A DNA stretch of 64,000 nt from Pseudomonas oryzihabitans NBRC 102199. GTDB taxonomy: Bacteria > Pseudomonadota > Gammaproteobacteria > Pseudomonadales > Pseudomonadaceae. The DNA is taken from NCBI RefSeq assembly GCF_000730625.1, contig NZ_BBIT01000023.1, forward strand, positions 20,762 through 84,761, written 5' to 3'. This document shows, piece after piece, positions 25,261-34,079 of this stretch; the first letter of the stretch is position 1, and every line of letters begins with the position of its first letter. Made by a program: the position numbers and the translations under genes. Under the pieces are notes generated by a model. It did not search any database. It was given only the letters and a program-made list of their open reading frames with translations, and had not been told where the DNA came from.

Positions 25261-25521
25261 TCAAGCCGAGCGGCGGCGCTCGACCTGGGCGGTGATGTTG
25301 TAGCCTTCGGCGGCATGGCCGCGCACCACGACCCGGGCATCCGGGTAGAAACCCTTGAGGCGCTGTTCGAAGAGAAAGTAGATCTCCGCGCCGACCCGGA
25401 TCTCCGCGGGATCGGTCAGGGTCAGGGAGAAATTGCGCACGGGATCAGCGGCATGCTGCGACTCGTTTTCCTCGATGCGCTGCATGGCGTCTTCGACGAT
25501 CTGTTCGGCGATCTGCGACAT
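25261..25521 (-). CDS. Hypothetical protein (86 aa)
   Basis: A small soluble protein starting MSQIAEQIVEDAMQRIEENE. An acidic N-terminal helix is followed by a beta-rich domain (FSLTLTDPAEIRVGAEIYFL, ARVVVRGHAAEGYNITAQVE). AGGAGG lies six bases upstream of the ATG, so the start is firm. No motif identifies a function. It is convergent with the AbrB-family transporter and divergent from a diguanylate cyclase. Confidence 0.7.
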   Translation of the reverse strand: MSQIAEQIVEDAMQRIEENESQHAADPVRNFSLTLTDPAEIRVGAEIYFLFEQRLKGFYPDARVVVRGHAAEGYNITAQVERRRSA

Positions 25522-25726
25522 CTGTGACCTCCTGGTCGGGGCAGTGACGGGGCGCCGTCCCGGAGACGGCTGTATCGCTAGTGACCACGGCGATGGCGCA
25601 GGGATTCGCGCGCTCTGCAAGATTCCGACGAAACTGTAGACTTGTCTGACTTTTATCCCTGTGCGGTGGCGTGAATCGGTCGACTCGCGGTCTCCTGCAC
25701 ACCGAGGACGAGGAAACAGCCCCGCC

Positions 25727-27265
25727 ATGGTCGACGCCGACGACACCCCCCCTCCACCGCGCAATCCGGCCACCCAGCGCCGGGCGCTGTGGCTGCTGGT
25801 CTGCGCCGTTGCGGTGATCCTGGCACTGGAATCCTGGCAGGTGTGGCGCAACTACCAGAATGCCTTCGCCAGTGCCCGCAGTGACGTCGGCAACATCGCC
25901 GTGGCCGCCGCCCAGCACGCCGATGACGCCATCAAGGAAGCCGATTCGCTGCTGGTCAGCATTCGCGATCGCCTGGAGGATCAACCCTTCGAGCAACTGG
26001 ACCGCCTGCGGGTGCATCGCCTGCTGGCGCGCCAGGCCGCCCTCCTGCCGCAACTGCACGGGTTGTTCGTCTACGATCGCGACGGCGAATGGCGGGTGAC
26101 CGACAAGAGCAGCGAGCCGCCCCGAGCCAACAATGCCGATCGCGAATATTTCCAGTTTCACCGGCAGCATCCGGCCGATGTGCTGCACGTCGGCGCGGTG
26201 ATCGAGAGCCGCAGCACCCACGAGCTGATCATCCCGGTGTCGCGGCGCCTGGAAGACCGCGACGGGCGCTTTGCCGGCGTCCTGCTCGCCACCATCCGCC
26301 TGCAGTATTTCGTCGACTACTACGAGCGCTTCAAGCTGGATGCCCGGGGCGCCATCACCCTGGCGCTGGACGACGGCACCCTGATGGTCCGCCGTCCCTA
26401 TGTGCCCGAGCACGTCGGCACCCCGCTGGCCACTGGCGACCTGTTTCGCCAGTACGTGAACCAGGCGCCCAACGGTACCGCCCTGGTGCGCGCCATGCTC
26501 GATGGCCAGGAGCGCCTCTATGCCTTCCAGCACCTGGAGGGCTATCCGCTGGTGGCCCTGGCCGGTATCTCCCGGCGCGACATCCTCGCCGGCTGGCGCC
26601 AGGACATGCTGAGATCGGTGACGGTGGTCGGCCTGATCATCCTCGGCATGCTGGTCTTCGGCTTTCGGCTGCTCCGCGAGATCCGCGCCGGGGAGCGGAG
26701 CGCGGCAGCCCTGCGCCAGGCCCACGACGAGCTGCACCTGCTGACCCTCAAGGACAGCCTCACCGGGCTGGGCAATCGCCGCCAGTTCGACAACCTGCTG
26801 CCGGTGGAGCTGGCGCGCGCGCAGCGCAATGGCCAGCCGCTCAGCCTGCTGATGATCGACATCGATCACTTCAAGGCCTACAACGACCACTATGGCCATC
26901 CGGCGGGGGATCGCTGCCTGCAGGCGGTGGCCGGCGTGGTGGCCTCGGCGGCGCGGCGCCCGGGCGACCTGGCGGCGCGCTATGGCGGCGAGGAGATGGT
27001 CCTGCTGCTGCCCAATTGCGACGAGCACGGCGCCCAGCGCGTGGCCGCCACGGTGCAGGAACGCCTGCAGGTGCTGGAAGTGACCCATGCCACCAGTCCC
27101 TTCGGCCGCATCACCGTCAGTCTCGGCATCGCCGTGCAGCCGCCCAGGCAGACCCCGCCGCCCCAGCCCGCCGACCTGCTGGCCAGCGCCGATGCCGCGC
27201 TATACCGGGCCAAGCACCTGGGCCGCAATCGCTCCCATCCGCCGCCGGAGGCGGACGTCAGCTAG
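25727..27265 (+). CDS. Diguanylate cyclase with periplasmic sensor
   Basis: A 512-residue membrane enzyme that should make cyclic di-GMP. A first helix lies near residues 18-38, a periplasmic dCACHE-like sensor of about 260 residues follows (with YDRDGEWRVTDKSSEPP and NADREYFQFHR), a second helix near 300-320 and a GGDEF domain. The catalytic motif is GGEEM (420-424) and the inhibitory site RPGD (411-414) is in the standard position five residues before it, so product inhibition is expected. The start MVDADDTPPPP was chosen over an upstream frame because it has GAGGAAA nearby and places the first helix normally. The signal sensed is unknown. Confidence 0.92.
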   Translation: MVDADDTPPPPRNPATQRRALWLLVCAVAVILALESWQVWRNYQNAFASARSDVGNIAVAAAQHADDAIKEADSLLVSIRDRLEDQPFEQLDRLRVHRLLARQAALLPQLHGLFVYDRDGEWRVTDKSSEPPRANNADREYFQFHRQHPADVLHVGAVIESRSTHELIIPVSRRLEDRDGRFAGVLLATIRLQYFVDYYERFKLDARGAITLALDDGTLMVRRPYVPEHVGTPLATGDLFRQYVNQAPNGTALVRAMLDGQERLYAFQHLEGYPLVALAGISRRDILAGWRQDMLRSVTVVGLIILGMLVFGFRLLREIRAGERSAAALRQAHDELHLLTLKDSLTGLGNRRQFDNLLPVELARAQRNGQPLSLLMIDIDHFKAYNDHYGHPAGDRCLQAVAGVVASAARRPGDLAARYGGEEMVLLLPNCDEHGAQRVAATVQERLQVLEVTHATSPFGRITVSLGIAVQPPRQTPPPQPADLLASADAALYRAKHLGRNRSHPPPEADVS

Positions 27266-27292
27266 AGCCCACTGGGCGCCGGCTAGCCCCCT

Positions 27293-28312
27293 TCATCCGC
27301 AGATCATGCCGCCGCGGTGGTGCACCCGGTCCTTGCCGGCGCGCTTGGCCTGATAGAGCTCGCCATCGGCCTGCTTGAGCAGATCCGAGGGCTGATAGCC
27401 CGGGGCGAGGCGCGCCACCCCGGCACTGAAGGAAAAACAGCTGCCGGTGCGGGTGTTGCTGCGGATATCGTCCAGCAGCGCCTGCAGCCGCTGCGCCAGC
27501 TGGCGCTCGTCCTCGGGCTTGAGCAGCACACCAAACTCCTCGCCGCCCAGGCGCCCGAAGCGTCCATCGGGGAAATGCCGACCGAGGATGGTCGCAGTTT
27601 CCTTGAGCACCTGATCGCCCACGTCGTGGCCGAATCTGTCGTTGATCCGCTTGAAGTCATCGATGTCGAGCATGACGAAATACCAGGATGGCGAGCCATC
27701 CCGGCAGACCTGCTCCATGTCCAGCATCAGCGCCCTGCGGTTGCTGATCCCGGTGAGGGCATCGGTTTCCGCCTGCAGCCGATAGCGTTCCTTGAGTTCC
27801 AGGGTGCTGGCGACGATGCGTACGAAGGTGGCATTGAGCAGCAGCCCCAGTGCCAGGCTGGCCCCCAGCATCACCCAGAACAGCGGCAGGGCCGCTGCGG
27901 TGATGTTGTCCAGTTCGCCATAGAACAGCAGCAGCCAGACCGCGCAGGCGGCGATGCCGTAGTCGAGCACATGGGAAAACAGAATGGTCGAGCCGAGGAT
28001 GATGACGATGGCCATGGGGATCATCCAGGCATAGCCGGCCTCGCCCATGCCCAGGATCTGGAAGCGGAAGGCCAGGGCCTCGAACAGCACGAACACCAGG
28101 GCGAACAGGCGCCAGACGGCAAAGCGCCGGGCGGTGGTCATGGCCAGGCAGGAGCCGATCATGCCGGCGAAGGCCAGCCAGCCCCAGGCCGGCACCCCGG
28201 CGGTCAGGAAGGGGTTGATCAGCACGCTGATCAACCAGCCCAGGATGCCGGTGCTCTGCGCCAGCACATTGGGTAGTTGCAGCATCTGGCGAATGTGAGT
28301 CTGGTAAGTCAT
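27293..28312 (-). CDS. Diguanylate cyclase, multi-span membrane sensor
   Basis: A 339-residue membrane protein with about five or six helices in residues 22-165 and a C-terminal GGDEF domain. The active-site motif GGEEF is at 256-260, preceded by FVMLDIDDFKRINDRFGHDVGDQ. The four residues at the inhibitory-site position are FPDG instead of RxxD, so feedback inhibition by cyclic di-GMP is probably lost. It is convergent with the first cyclase gene, 27 bases away. What the membrane part senses is unknown. Confidence 0.9.
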   Translation of the reverse strand: MTYQTHIRQMLQLPNVLAQSTGILGWLISVLINPFLTAGVPAWGWLAFAGMIGSCLAMTTARRFAVWRLFALVFVLFEALAFRFQILGMGEAGYAWMIPMAIVIILGSTILFSHVLDYGIAACAVWLLLFYGELDNITAAALPLFWVMLGASLALGLLLNATFVRIVASTLELKERYRLQAETDALTGISNRRALMLDMEQVCRDGSPSWYFVMLDIDDFKRINDRFGHDVGDQVLKETATILGRHFPDGRFGRLGGEEFGVLLKPEDERQLAQRLQALLDDIRSNTRTGSCFSFSAGVARLAPGYQPSDLLKQADGELYQAKRAGKDRVHHRGGMICG

Positions 28313-28656
28313 TGCACAACTCGAACGCCAAATTTAGTGGCCAACTGATATCACCTGATGCTATCCCATTCGTGGCCCGTCGTCGGCGGAAAGCGGACTC
28401 AAGAAAGACAATAGACGTCTGATCATCGCTTCGCCTTGGACAAGACCGCATAGGACCACGGCCGCACGCGAACCAGGCAAACGGACGGCGGCGAAATGAC
28501 GCCACCGGTCAGCTCGCCCTGCAAACCGGCTCGCCCGGCCCGCTAAGCTCTTCGCTCGCGGATCTTCGACTAGGCTTGGCAGTGCCCAGGCCGTCGTTCA
28601 TGCTTTCGACGACTCATCAGCTCCCACCATCGGTAAAGAACCAACCAGGCGCCATC
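28313..28656. other. Intergenic region between diverging cyclase and HDOD genes
   Basis: This 344-base gap separates a diguanylate cyclase (leftward) from an HDOD gene (rightward) and presumably carries both promoters. I see no strong -10/-35 pair, long palindrome or reading frame with a ribosome-binding site in it. Confidence 0.5.
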
Positions 28657-29466
28657 ATGGAAATCGATGCTCTGTTCGATCACCTGCATACCCTTCCCAG
28701 CATTCCCAAGGTGGCTCAGGAGCTGATCCAGCAGTTCGACGATCCCGACAGCAGCATCGAAGACGTCGCCCGCAATCTGGCGCTGGATCCGGTGCTTTCC
28801 GCCAAGGTCCTGCGCCTGGCCAACTCGGTGCGCTTTCGCGGCGTGCGCCCCTCGACCAGCATCGAAGGCGCGGCCATCCGCCTGGGCTTCGATGCCCTGC
28901 GCACCCTGGTCCTGGCTTCGGCGGTGACCGCCGCCTTCCGCCACAACCCCAGCTTCGATCCGCGGGATTTCTGGCAGCACAGCTTCGACGTGGCCAGCAT
29001 CTGCCGCGTCCTCGCCCGCCAGGCCGGTGCCGATGCCGAGACCGCCTTCACCTGCGGCATGCTGCACAGCATCGGCGAGCTGCTGATCAGGACGGCGGCG
29101 CCCGATATCGCCGTGCGCATCGACGCCGAGCAGCGCGCCCCGGTGCCCGCCGAGCAGGCCATCGGCTTCGGCTATCCGGAGGTGGGCGCCGAGCTGGCCC
29201 GTCGCTGGCAACTGCCGGTGGTGATCCAGCATGCCATCGCCTACCAGCTGCACCCCCAGGATGCGCCGGAGGATTCCACCCAGGCGCGCATGGTCGCCCA
29301 GGCGCGATTGGTGTCCTTTGTCCTGCGTCGTCATGGCGGCATCAACGACCAGGCCAAGGCGGCCCTGGCCAATCCCCTGCTGGAAGGCGTGGATCTGGAG
29401 CTGCTGCTGGGCGAGCTGCCCGAGGTCATAGAGGCGGACAAGGCCTTCGGTACCCTGATCAACTGA
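28657..29466 (+). CDS. HDOD-domain signalling protein
   Basis: A 269-residue cytoplasmic protein made almost entirely of an HDOD domain, a helical fold related to HD phosphohydrolases but lacking their metal ligands. Typical features are LPSIPKVAQELIQQFDDPDS, VLSAKVLRLANSVRF, IRLGFDALRTLVLASAV, and the H-x6-A helix in FWQHSFDVASICRVLA. Such proteins act in regulation of motility, stress or cyclic-nucleotide networks. Its location next to two diguanylate cyclases is suggestive only. MEIDALFDHL is taken as the start; an upstream frame of 27 codons has no support. Confidence 0.88.
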   Translation: MEIDALFDHLHTLPSIPKVAQELIQQFDDPDSSIEDVARNLALDPVLSAKVLRLANSVRFRGVRPSTSIEGAAIRLGFDALRTLVLASAVTAAFRHNPSFDPRDFWQHSFDVASICRVLARQAGADAETAFTCGMLHSIGELLIRTAAPDIAVRIDAEQRAPVPAEQAIGFGYPEVGAELARRWQLPVVIQHAIAYQLHPQDAPEDSTQARMVAQARLVSFVLRRHGGINDQAKAALANPLLEGVDLELLLGELPEVIEADKAFGTLIN

Positions 29467-29590
29467 CCGGCCGTCCCTTGCCGGGCCAGCGCCACCGCCT
29501 GGATCACAAATCTGCCAGCCGGTCATGGCAAAAGTCGAACGGGTACCGCAAGAATCGGTCGAAGCGTTATAGCTGACAGGAGTGATTGCG

Positions 29591-29863
29591 ATGGCCGAGC
29601 CGCTGAAGTTCACGGATGCGAACACCATTATCAAGGGCGCTTTTCAACCGATGCTGTGCGCCATGACCGCCCAGGATCCGGCGACCTTCAACGTCGAGGT
29701 CTATGCGCCCAACGGCACGGCGCTCCTGCAACGCCGCATCGCCCGGGTCGATCTGCTGGACAACTCCCTGCTGGAAGCCTTCATCTGCGACAGTCGCGCC
29801 CGTATCGAGCGGGCAACCCATGAGCGACTCGACTGGCAGGTACGCTACACCCGCGCCTCCTGA
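29591..29863 (+). CDS. Hypothetical protein (90 aa)
   Basis: A small soluble protein starting MAEPLKFTDANTIIKGAFQP. It looks like a compact beta-sheet with one helix (NVEVYAPNGTALLQRRIARV, then LLEAFICDSRARIERATHER). AGGAG ends nine bases before the ATG at 29591; a GTG at 29582 overlaps that site and is rejected. It is followed by a good rho-independent terminator. It does not match a family I can name. Confidence 0.7.
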   Translation: MAEPLKFTDANTIIKGAFQPMLCAMTAQDPATFNVEVYAPNGTALLQRRIARVDLLDNSLLEAFICDSRARIERATHERLDWQVRYTRAS

Positions 29864-29896
29864 AACCGCTTCCTGCGGTCAGATGCCAACCAGCCC

Positions 29897-29923
29897 AAAG
29901 GCGCCCCGAGAGGCGCCTTTTGC
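29897..29923 (+). terminator. Rho-independent terminator
   Basis: AAAGGCGCC (29897-29905) and GGCGCCTTT (29912-29920) form a nine-pair stem with a six-base loop, followed by T and a short pyrimidine-rich run. It ends the transcript of the 90-residue protein and, read the other way, that of the small secreted protein (AAAG side is A-rich). Confidence 0.8.
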
Positions 29924-29930
29924 TTGACCC

Positions 29931-30185
29931 TCAATCGTTGAGTACGCGCTTCTGCTGACTGCCCTGGGCCTTGGTGGCCGGGGTCTTGTCGACCTTCTTC
30001 TGGGTCGAGGGCGTGGCGCTGGAGGTGTCGTCCGCGCTGTCCCTGTTGCTGGTGTTGGAGCTGCCCGGCGCGCCGATGCCGTTGCCGGTCACCCCGGCGT
30101 CGTTGTTGTTGCTGGCGGCCAGGCTGGGACCGGCCACCAGGGCCAGGGCAGCGCTCAGGGCAAGGATCAGCGGGGTCTTGCGCAT
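29931..30185 (-). CDS. Small secreted low-complexity protein (84 aa)
   Basis: A Sec signal peptide (MRKTPLILALSAALALVAG with cleavage after SLA-A near residue 24) precedes about 60 residues rich in Ser, Asn, Asp, Thr and Gln, ending in a basic tail (QQKRVLND). GGAGGA precedes the ATG, so the start is firm; a longer frame upstream is not used. The mature part is predicted to be disordered. No known family is evident; proteins like this occur in many pseudomonads with unknown roles in the periplasm. Confidence 0.75.
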   Translation of the reverse strand: MRKTPLILALSAALALVAGPSLAASNNNDAGVTGNGIGAPGSSNTSNRDSADDTSSATPSTQKKVDKTPATKAQGSQQKRVLND

Positions 30186-30337
30186 CTTGGTGTCCTCCGG
30201 CCGCGAAAGGAAGGGTGTCGCGGGCTGCACCCTGCTGGTTAGGCCAAAGGCCGGGCCAAGCGTTCCCACCTTCCTATAGACTAATGGCCATCCCCGCCGT
30301 ACCTCGACAGGTGCGGCCGCCGCGTTCAGGAGTTGCC

Positions 30338-31105
30338 GTGAAGCACCGTTACCTCATCGTCGATCGCACCGCGCTCGATACCCCCGCGCTGTTCGACTAT
30401 CTGGCCGAGGCGCCGCAGCACCGCGTCATCGTTTCCGGCGGCACGGCCGAGCAACTGTTCGCGGCGGAGCTCTGGCCGCGCCTGCGCGAACGCCTGGCGC
30501 CCCACGCCGAGCGCTTCTTCTTCGCCGATTCCAGCGGTCCGCTGCTGCAGGCCGAACTGGAAGGCCGCAAGCCCGGTCTGCTGGATCGCGAACTGACCCT
30601 GGCCTTCAAGCAGGCGGTGACCGCCGATGCCGAGGACGACCGCGTGCTGACCCGCATTCGCCGCGAATTGCTCGACACCGATGACGACTACCAGGCCAAC
30701 CGCCGCATCTTCCTCAACAGCCTGCTCGGCCAGATGCGCCGCGCCCTGCCGGCGGGTGCCGTGACCGCCGGCAACTGGCAGGACGCCGTCCGCCAGGCCA
30801 TCGCCGCCGCCCAGCAGGGCCTGGCCAAGGGCTTCGCCCCCGGGCTGGCCGATGCCCCCTTCAAGGTCTTTCTCAAGGCCTATCCGCTGGCGGCGCGCTA
30901 TGTCGCCCAGCTCGCCGTGCTGCTGATCACCGCCGGGCGCCAGGAGAACGACGTTCTCATCGATCGCTTCGTCGCCCAGGATCCGGCGCTGGTCGCCACC
31001 CTGTTCGACGGCCTGCTGACCGAAGACGATGACCAGCGCCAGGCCTACACCGCCCTCAAGCGCACCCTGGATGCCCTGGGGACCGGTGGCCAGGCGCTGC
31101 ACTGA
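30338..31105 (+). CDS. Hypothetical protein (255 aa)
   Basis: A cytoplasmic protein of 255 residues starting at a GTG with AGGAG five bases upstream (30328-30332). The first 90 residues look like an alpha/beta domain (KHRYLIVDRTALDTPALFDY, VIVSGGTAEQLFAAELWPRL). The rest is helical, with LTLAFKQAVTADAEDDRVLT and LITAGRQENDVLIDRFVAQD. No catalytic motif is recognised. It is convergent with the sirtuin gene with only four bases between stops. Confidence 0.7.
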   Translation: MKHRYLIVDRTALDTPALFDYLAEAPQHRVIVSGGTAEQLFAAELWPRLRERLAPHAERFFFADSSGPLLQAELEGRKPGLLDRELTLAFKQAVTADAEDDRVLTRIRRELLDTDDDYQANRRIFLNSLLGQMRRALPAGAVTAGNWQDAVRQAIAAAQQGLAKGFAPGLADAPFKVFLKAYPLAARYVAQLAVLLITAGRQENDVLIDRFVAQDPALVATLFDGLLTEDDDQRQAYTALKRTLDALGTGGQALH

Positions 31106-31109
31106 GGGT

Positions 31110-31883
31110 CTAGAGGCGCTCCAGCAGCGCCGGCAGGATCACCCCGGCCGCGCCCAGCAGTTGCCAGTCATGGCTGAAGTCCACCGCCGGCTGCGGATCG
31201 ATGCGGACCACCGTGGCGCCCTGCTGGCGCGCCACCCCTGGCAGACTGGCCGCCGGCTGCACCAGGCCGGAGGTGCCGACCACCAGGCAGAGGTCGCAAC
31301 GCTCGGCCAGGGCCCAGGCGCTGGCCAGGGCCTCTTCCGGTAGCGACTCGCCGAACCAGACCACGCCCGGCCGGGCCAGGCCGCCGCAGGCGGGACAGCG
31401 CGGCGGCGCCACGAGCTGCTCCGCCGCTTCCGGCAACGCCGGCGCCGTCAGCGGTCGCGCGCACTCGAAGCAGCGCGGCGCGTGCAGGCTGCCGTGCAGA
31501 TGGATCACCGCGCGACTGCCCGCGCGCTCGTGCAGGTCGTCGACATTCTGGGTAACCAGGTGCAAGCGGCCGTGCCTGTCGCCCCACTGCGCCAGGGCGC
31601 GGTGGGCCGGGTTGGGCTGGGCGGCCAGCACCTGGGCGCGGCGCCCCTCGTACCAGCTCCAGACCCGCACCGGATCCTCGATAAAGGCCTTGGCGGTGGC
31701 CAGTTGCGCCGGGTCGAAGCGCGCCCAGAGCCCGGTCAGGGCTTCGCGAAAGGTGGCGATGCCGCTTTCCGCCGACACGCCGGCACCGGTCAGGACCAGC
31801 ACCTCGTCGGCCTGGCGCAGGCGGTCGAGCAACACCGCCGGCAAGGCGGCGAGACCGCTTCGACAATCGATGGGATCGGGCAT
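31110..31883 (-). CDS. cobB: NAD-dependent protein deacylase (sirtuin)
   Basis: A 257-residue sirtuin that removes acyl groups from lysines with NAD. GAGVSAESGIATFR (33-46) is the NAD-binding signature, TQNVDDLHERAG the ribose site, and His130 in IHLHG the catalytic base. Four cysteines (138, 141, 163 and 166) form the zinc site. Tyr78 and Arg81 in SWYEGRR are the pair that gives SIRT5/CobB enzymes activity on succinyl- and malonyl-lysine. The start MPDPIDCRSG was chosen; upstream ATGs in frame would add 8-10 residues. Confidence 0.92.
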   Translation of the reverse strand: MPDPIDCRSGLAALPAVLLDRLRQADEVLVLTGAGVSAESGIATFREALTGLWARFDPAQLATAKAFIEDPVRVWSWYEGRRAQVLAAQPNPAHRALAQWGDRHGRLHLVTQNVDDLHERAGSRAVIHLHGSLHAPRCFECARPLTAPALPEAAEQLVAPPRCPACGGLARPGVVWFGESLPEEALASAWALAERCDLCLVVGTSGLVQPAASLPGVARQQGATVVRIDPQPAVDFSHDWQLLGAAGVILPALLERL

Positions 31884-32079
31884 GGATGCGTTCACTCCTG
31901 ACATCTGCGGCAAAACAACAGGGTCTTGCGGACCGCGAAAAAGGCCAGAAGTGTGACGCTACTCGACGGATGGTGAGTCCACTCATCGTTTTCCGGGGAA
32001 CTGAGGTTCACCCTTTTCGCCACAGGCCGATAATCCGGGAGTCCGCGTCCGATGTCGCTCCGACCCTAACGGTATGTGA

Positions 32080-34008
32080 ATGAAGAAGTCCGTCGTTTCC
32101 AAGTATCCGCGCCTGCTCGTCGCCGGCGCTCTGGCCCTCGTCACCGTCCTCGGCCTGGCCAGCTGGCTGTGGCTCAAGCCCGCCACGCCGGCCCCGACCG
32201 CCACCGCCATGCTCGCCAGCGTGCAGCAGGCGCCCGAACACTGGACCGGGCAGCCACGTGACCTCTCCGTGCTGCTGGCCGATCTGCGCGCCCAGGCCAT
32301 CAGCGGCGCCGTGATCGGGGATCACACCCTCTACATAGACACCACCCGCGGCGAACACTATGCGGTGGCCGACAACGGCGGCCGCATCGCCGATCGCCTG
32401 CTGGCCGACTACGCCACCCAGGCCGAGCCGCTGTTCCCGGTCGCCACCTGGAGCGAATCCGGGCAGCGCCATCCCTGGCTGGACGCCCTGCTGATCAACC
32501 TGCCGGGCTATCTGCTCCTGCTGCTGCTCGCCGTGCCCCTGGCGCTGCGTTTCGCCAGCCCCTTCAAGCTGCACCGCAAGGGCACCGGCATCTCCTTCAA
32601 GGACGTGGTCGGCGCCGCCGAAGCCAAGCGGGCGCTGGAAGACGTCACCACCTGCCTGCGCAATCCCAAGGCCTTCGCCGCCCTGGGTGCCCGTCCGCCC
32701 AAGGGTGTGCTGCTGACCGGCGAACCCGGCACCGGCAAGACCCAGCTGGCCAAAGCCCTGGCCACCGAGTGCAACGCCCACTTCATCCAGGTGACCGGCA
32801 GCGACTTCTCCTCGATGTTCTTCGGGGTCGGCATCCAGAAGGTCAAGTCGCTGTTCCGCACCGCGCGCAAGAAGGCGCCCTGCATCATCTTCATCGACGA
32901 GATCGACGGCATCGGCCGCCGCGCCGAGCAGTCGCGCTCCAGCGATGCCGAGGCCAACCGCATCATCAACCAGTTCCTCACCGAGCTGGACGGCTTCGAC
33001 GGCACCAGCGGCGTGCTGGTGCTGGGTGCCACCAACTTCGCCGATTCCCTGGATCCGGCGCTGCGCCGTGAAGGTCGCTTCGACCGCACCATCGCCGTGC
33101 CGCTGCCGAGTCTGGAAGACCGCCGCGCGCTGTTCGAACTCTATGCCGGCAAGCTGCCCTGCCAGGGCGAACTGGATCTGGCCGCCCTCTCCCGCGGCAC
33201 CGTGGGCCTGACCCCGGCGGCCATCGCCTACATCAGCAACCACGCCGCCCTGCTGGCCGCTCGCGAGAACGCCAGCGCCGTGACCATGGCCCACTTCGTC
33301 GAGGCCATCGAGACCTGCCGCATCGGCGAGCAACCCGTCGGCGTCACCCCGCTGGGTTCGGCCGAGCGCACCCGCATCGCCGTGCACGAAGCCGGTCATG
33401 CCCTGGTCGCCGCGGTGCTCAATGTCGGTCGGGTGGAAAAGGTCACCCTGCTGCCGCGTGGCCAGGCCCTGGGCGTGACCCTGATCACCCCCACCGAAGA
33501 CAAGCGCCTGTACCTGAAGTCGGAACTCGAAGGCCGCATCCAGATGCTGCTGGCCGGTCGTTGCGCCGAGCAGCTGTATTTCAACGAGGTCTCCTCGGGT
33601 GCCGCCCAGGATCTGCAGGAAGCCTCCAAGCTGGCGCTGTCCATGGTCGCCTCGCTGGGCATGGGTCCGAGCGGCTCGCTGCTCAGCCTGCAGGCCCTGC
33701 GCGATGCCGGTATCGAATTCGACGCCGCGCCCAGCATCGCCGCCGCCGATCAGTTGCTGCACAGCCTGGATCATCGCTGCCTGGCGCTGATCACCGAGCT
33801 CAAGCCGGCGCTGGACGACATCACCGACCAGCTGCTGCGCGACGAGACCATCCCCGGCAGCGCCGTGGCCGAAGCCATCGCCCGCGCCAGCGGCCTGGAA
33901 GCCTGCGGCGCCCTCAATCGCGCCCTGGCCTTCGTGCCGGAGCGTTCGACCGACCCGCGCGCGGGTGACGGCGAACGCAGCATCGCGGCCGCCTTCAAGG
34001 GCGAGTGA
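32080..34008 (+). CDS. FtsH-like membrane AAA+ metalloprotease
   Basis: A 642-residue membrane protease related to FtsH. Two helices (about 11-32 and 137-158) bracket a periplasmic region of about 100 residues. The AAA+ module has Walker A GEPGTGKT (214-221), a Phe-Phe-Gly-Val pore loop (247-250) and Walker B IIFIDEID (269-276). The M41 protease domain has HEAGH (436-440) and Asp511 as third zinc ligand, so it should be active. The periplasmic part and the spread of substitutions in the AAA+ region differ from the housekeeping FtsH, whose usual neighbours (rrmJ, folP, glmM) are absent here. This suggests a second, specialised copy; a strong terminator follows. Confidence 0.88.
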   Translation: MKKSVVSKYPRLLVAGALALVTVLGLASWLWLKPATPAPTATAMLASVQQAPEHWTGQPRDLSVLLADLRAQAISGAVIGDHTLYIDTTRGEHYAVADNGGRIADRLLADYATQAEPLFPVATWSESGQRHPWLDALLINLPGYLLLLLLAVPLALRFASPFKLHRKGTGISFKDVVGAAEAKRALEDVTTCLRNPKAFAALGARPPKGVLLTGEPGTGKTQLAKALATECNAHFIQVTGSDFSSMFFGVGIQKVKSLFRTARKKAPCIIFIDEIDGIGRRAEQSRSSDAEANRIINQFLTELDGFDGTSGVLVLGATNFADSLDPALRREGRFDRTIAVPLPSLEDRRALFELYAGKLPCQGELDLAALSRGTVGLTPAAIAYISNHAALLAARENASAVTMAHFVEAIETCRIGEQPVGVTPLGSAERTRIAVHEAGHALVAAVLNVGRVEKVTLLPRGQALGVTLITPTEDKRLYLKSELEGRIQMLLAGRCAEQLYFNEVSSGAAQDLQEASKLALSMVASLGMGPSGSLLSLQALRDAGIEFDAAPSIAAADQLLHSLDHRCLALITELKPALDDITDQLLRDETIPGSAVAEAIARASGLEACGALNRALAFVPERSTDPRAGDGERSIAAAFKGE

Positions 34009-34030
34009 TACCCGCGACGCCTTGCAACGA

Positions 34031-34056
34031 AAAAGCCCCGGTCCGCCGGGGCTTTT
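34031..34056. terminator. Bidirectional rho-independent terminator
   Basis: AAAAGCCCCG (34031-34040) and CGGGGCTTTT (34047-34056) form a ten-pair stem with a six-base loop. The A-run and T-run on opposite strands let it end both the FtsH-like gene and the convergent DUF1704 gene. Confidence 0.88.
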
Positions 34057-34079
34057 CATGTCAGCGCCTGGATAGGCGC

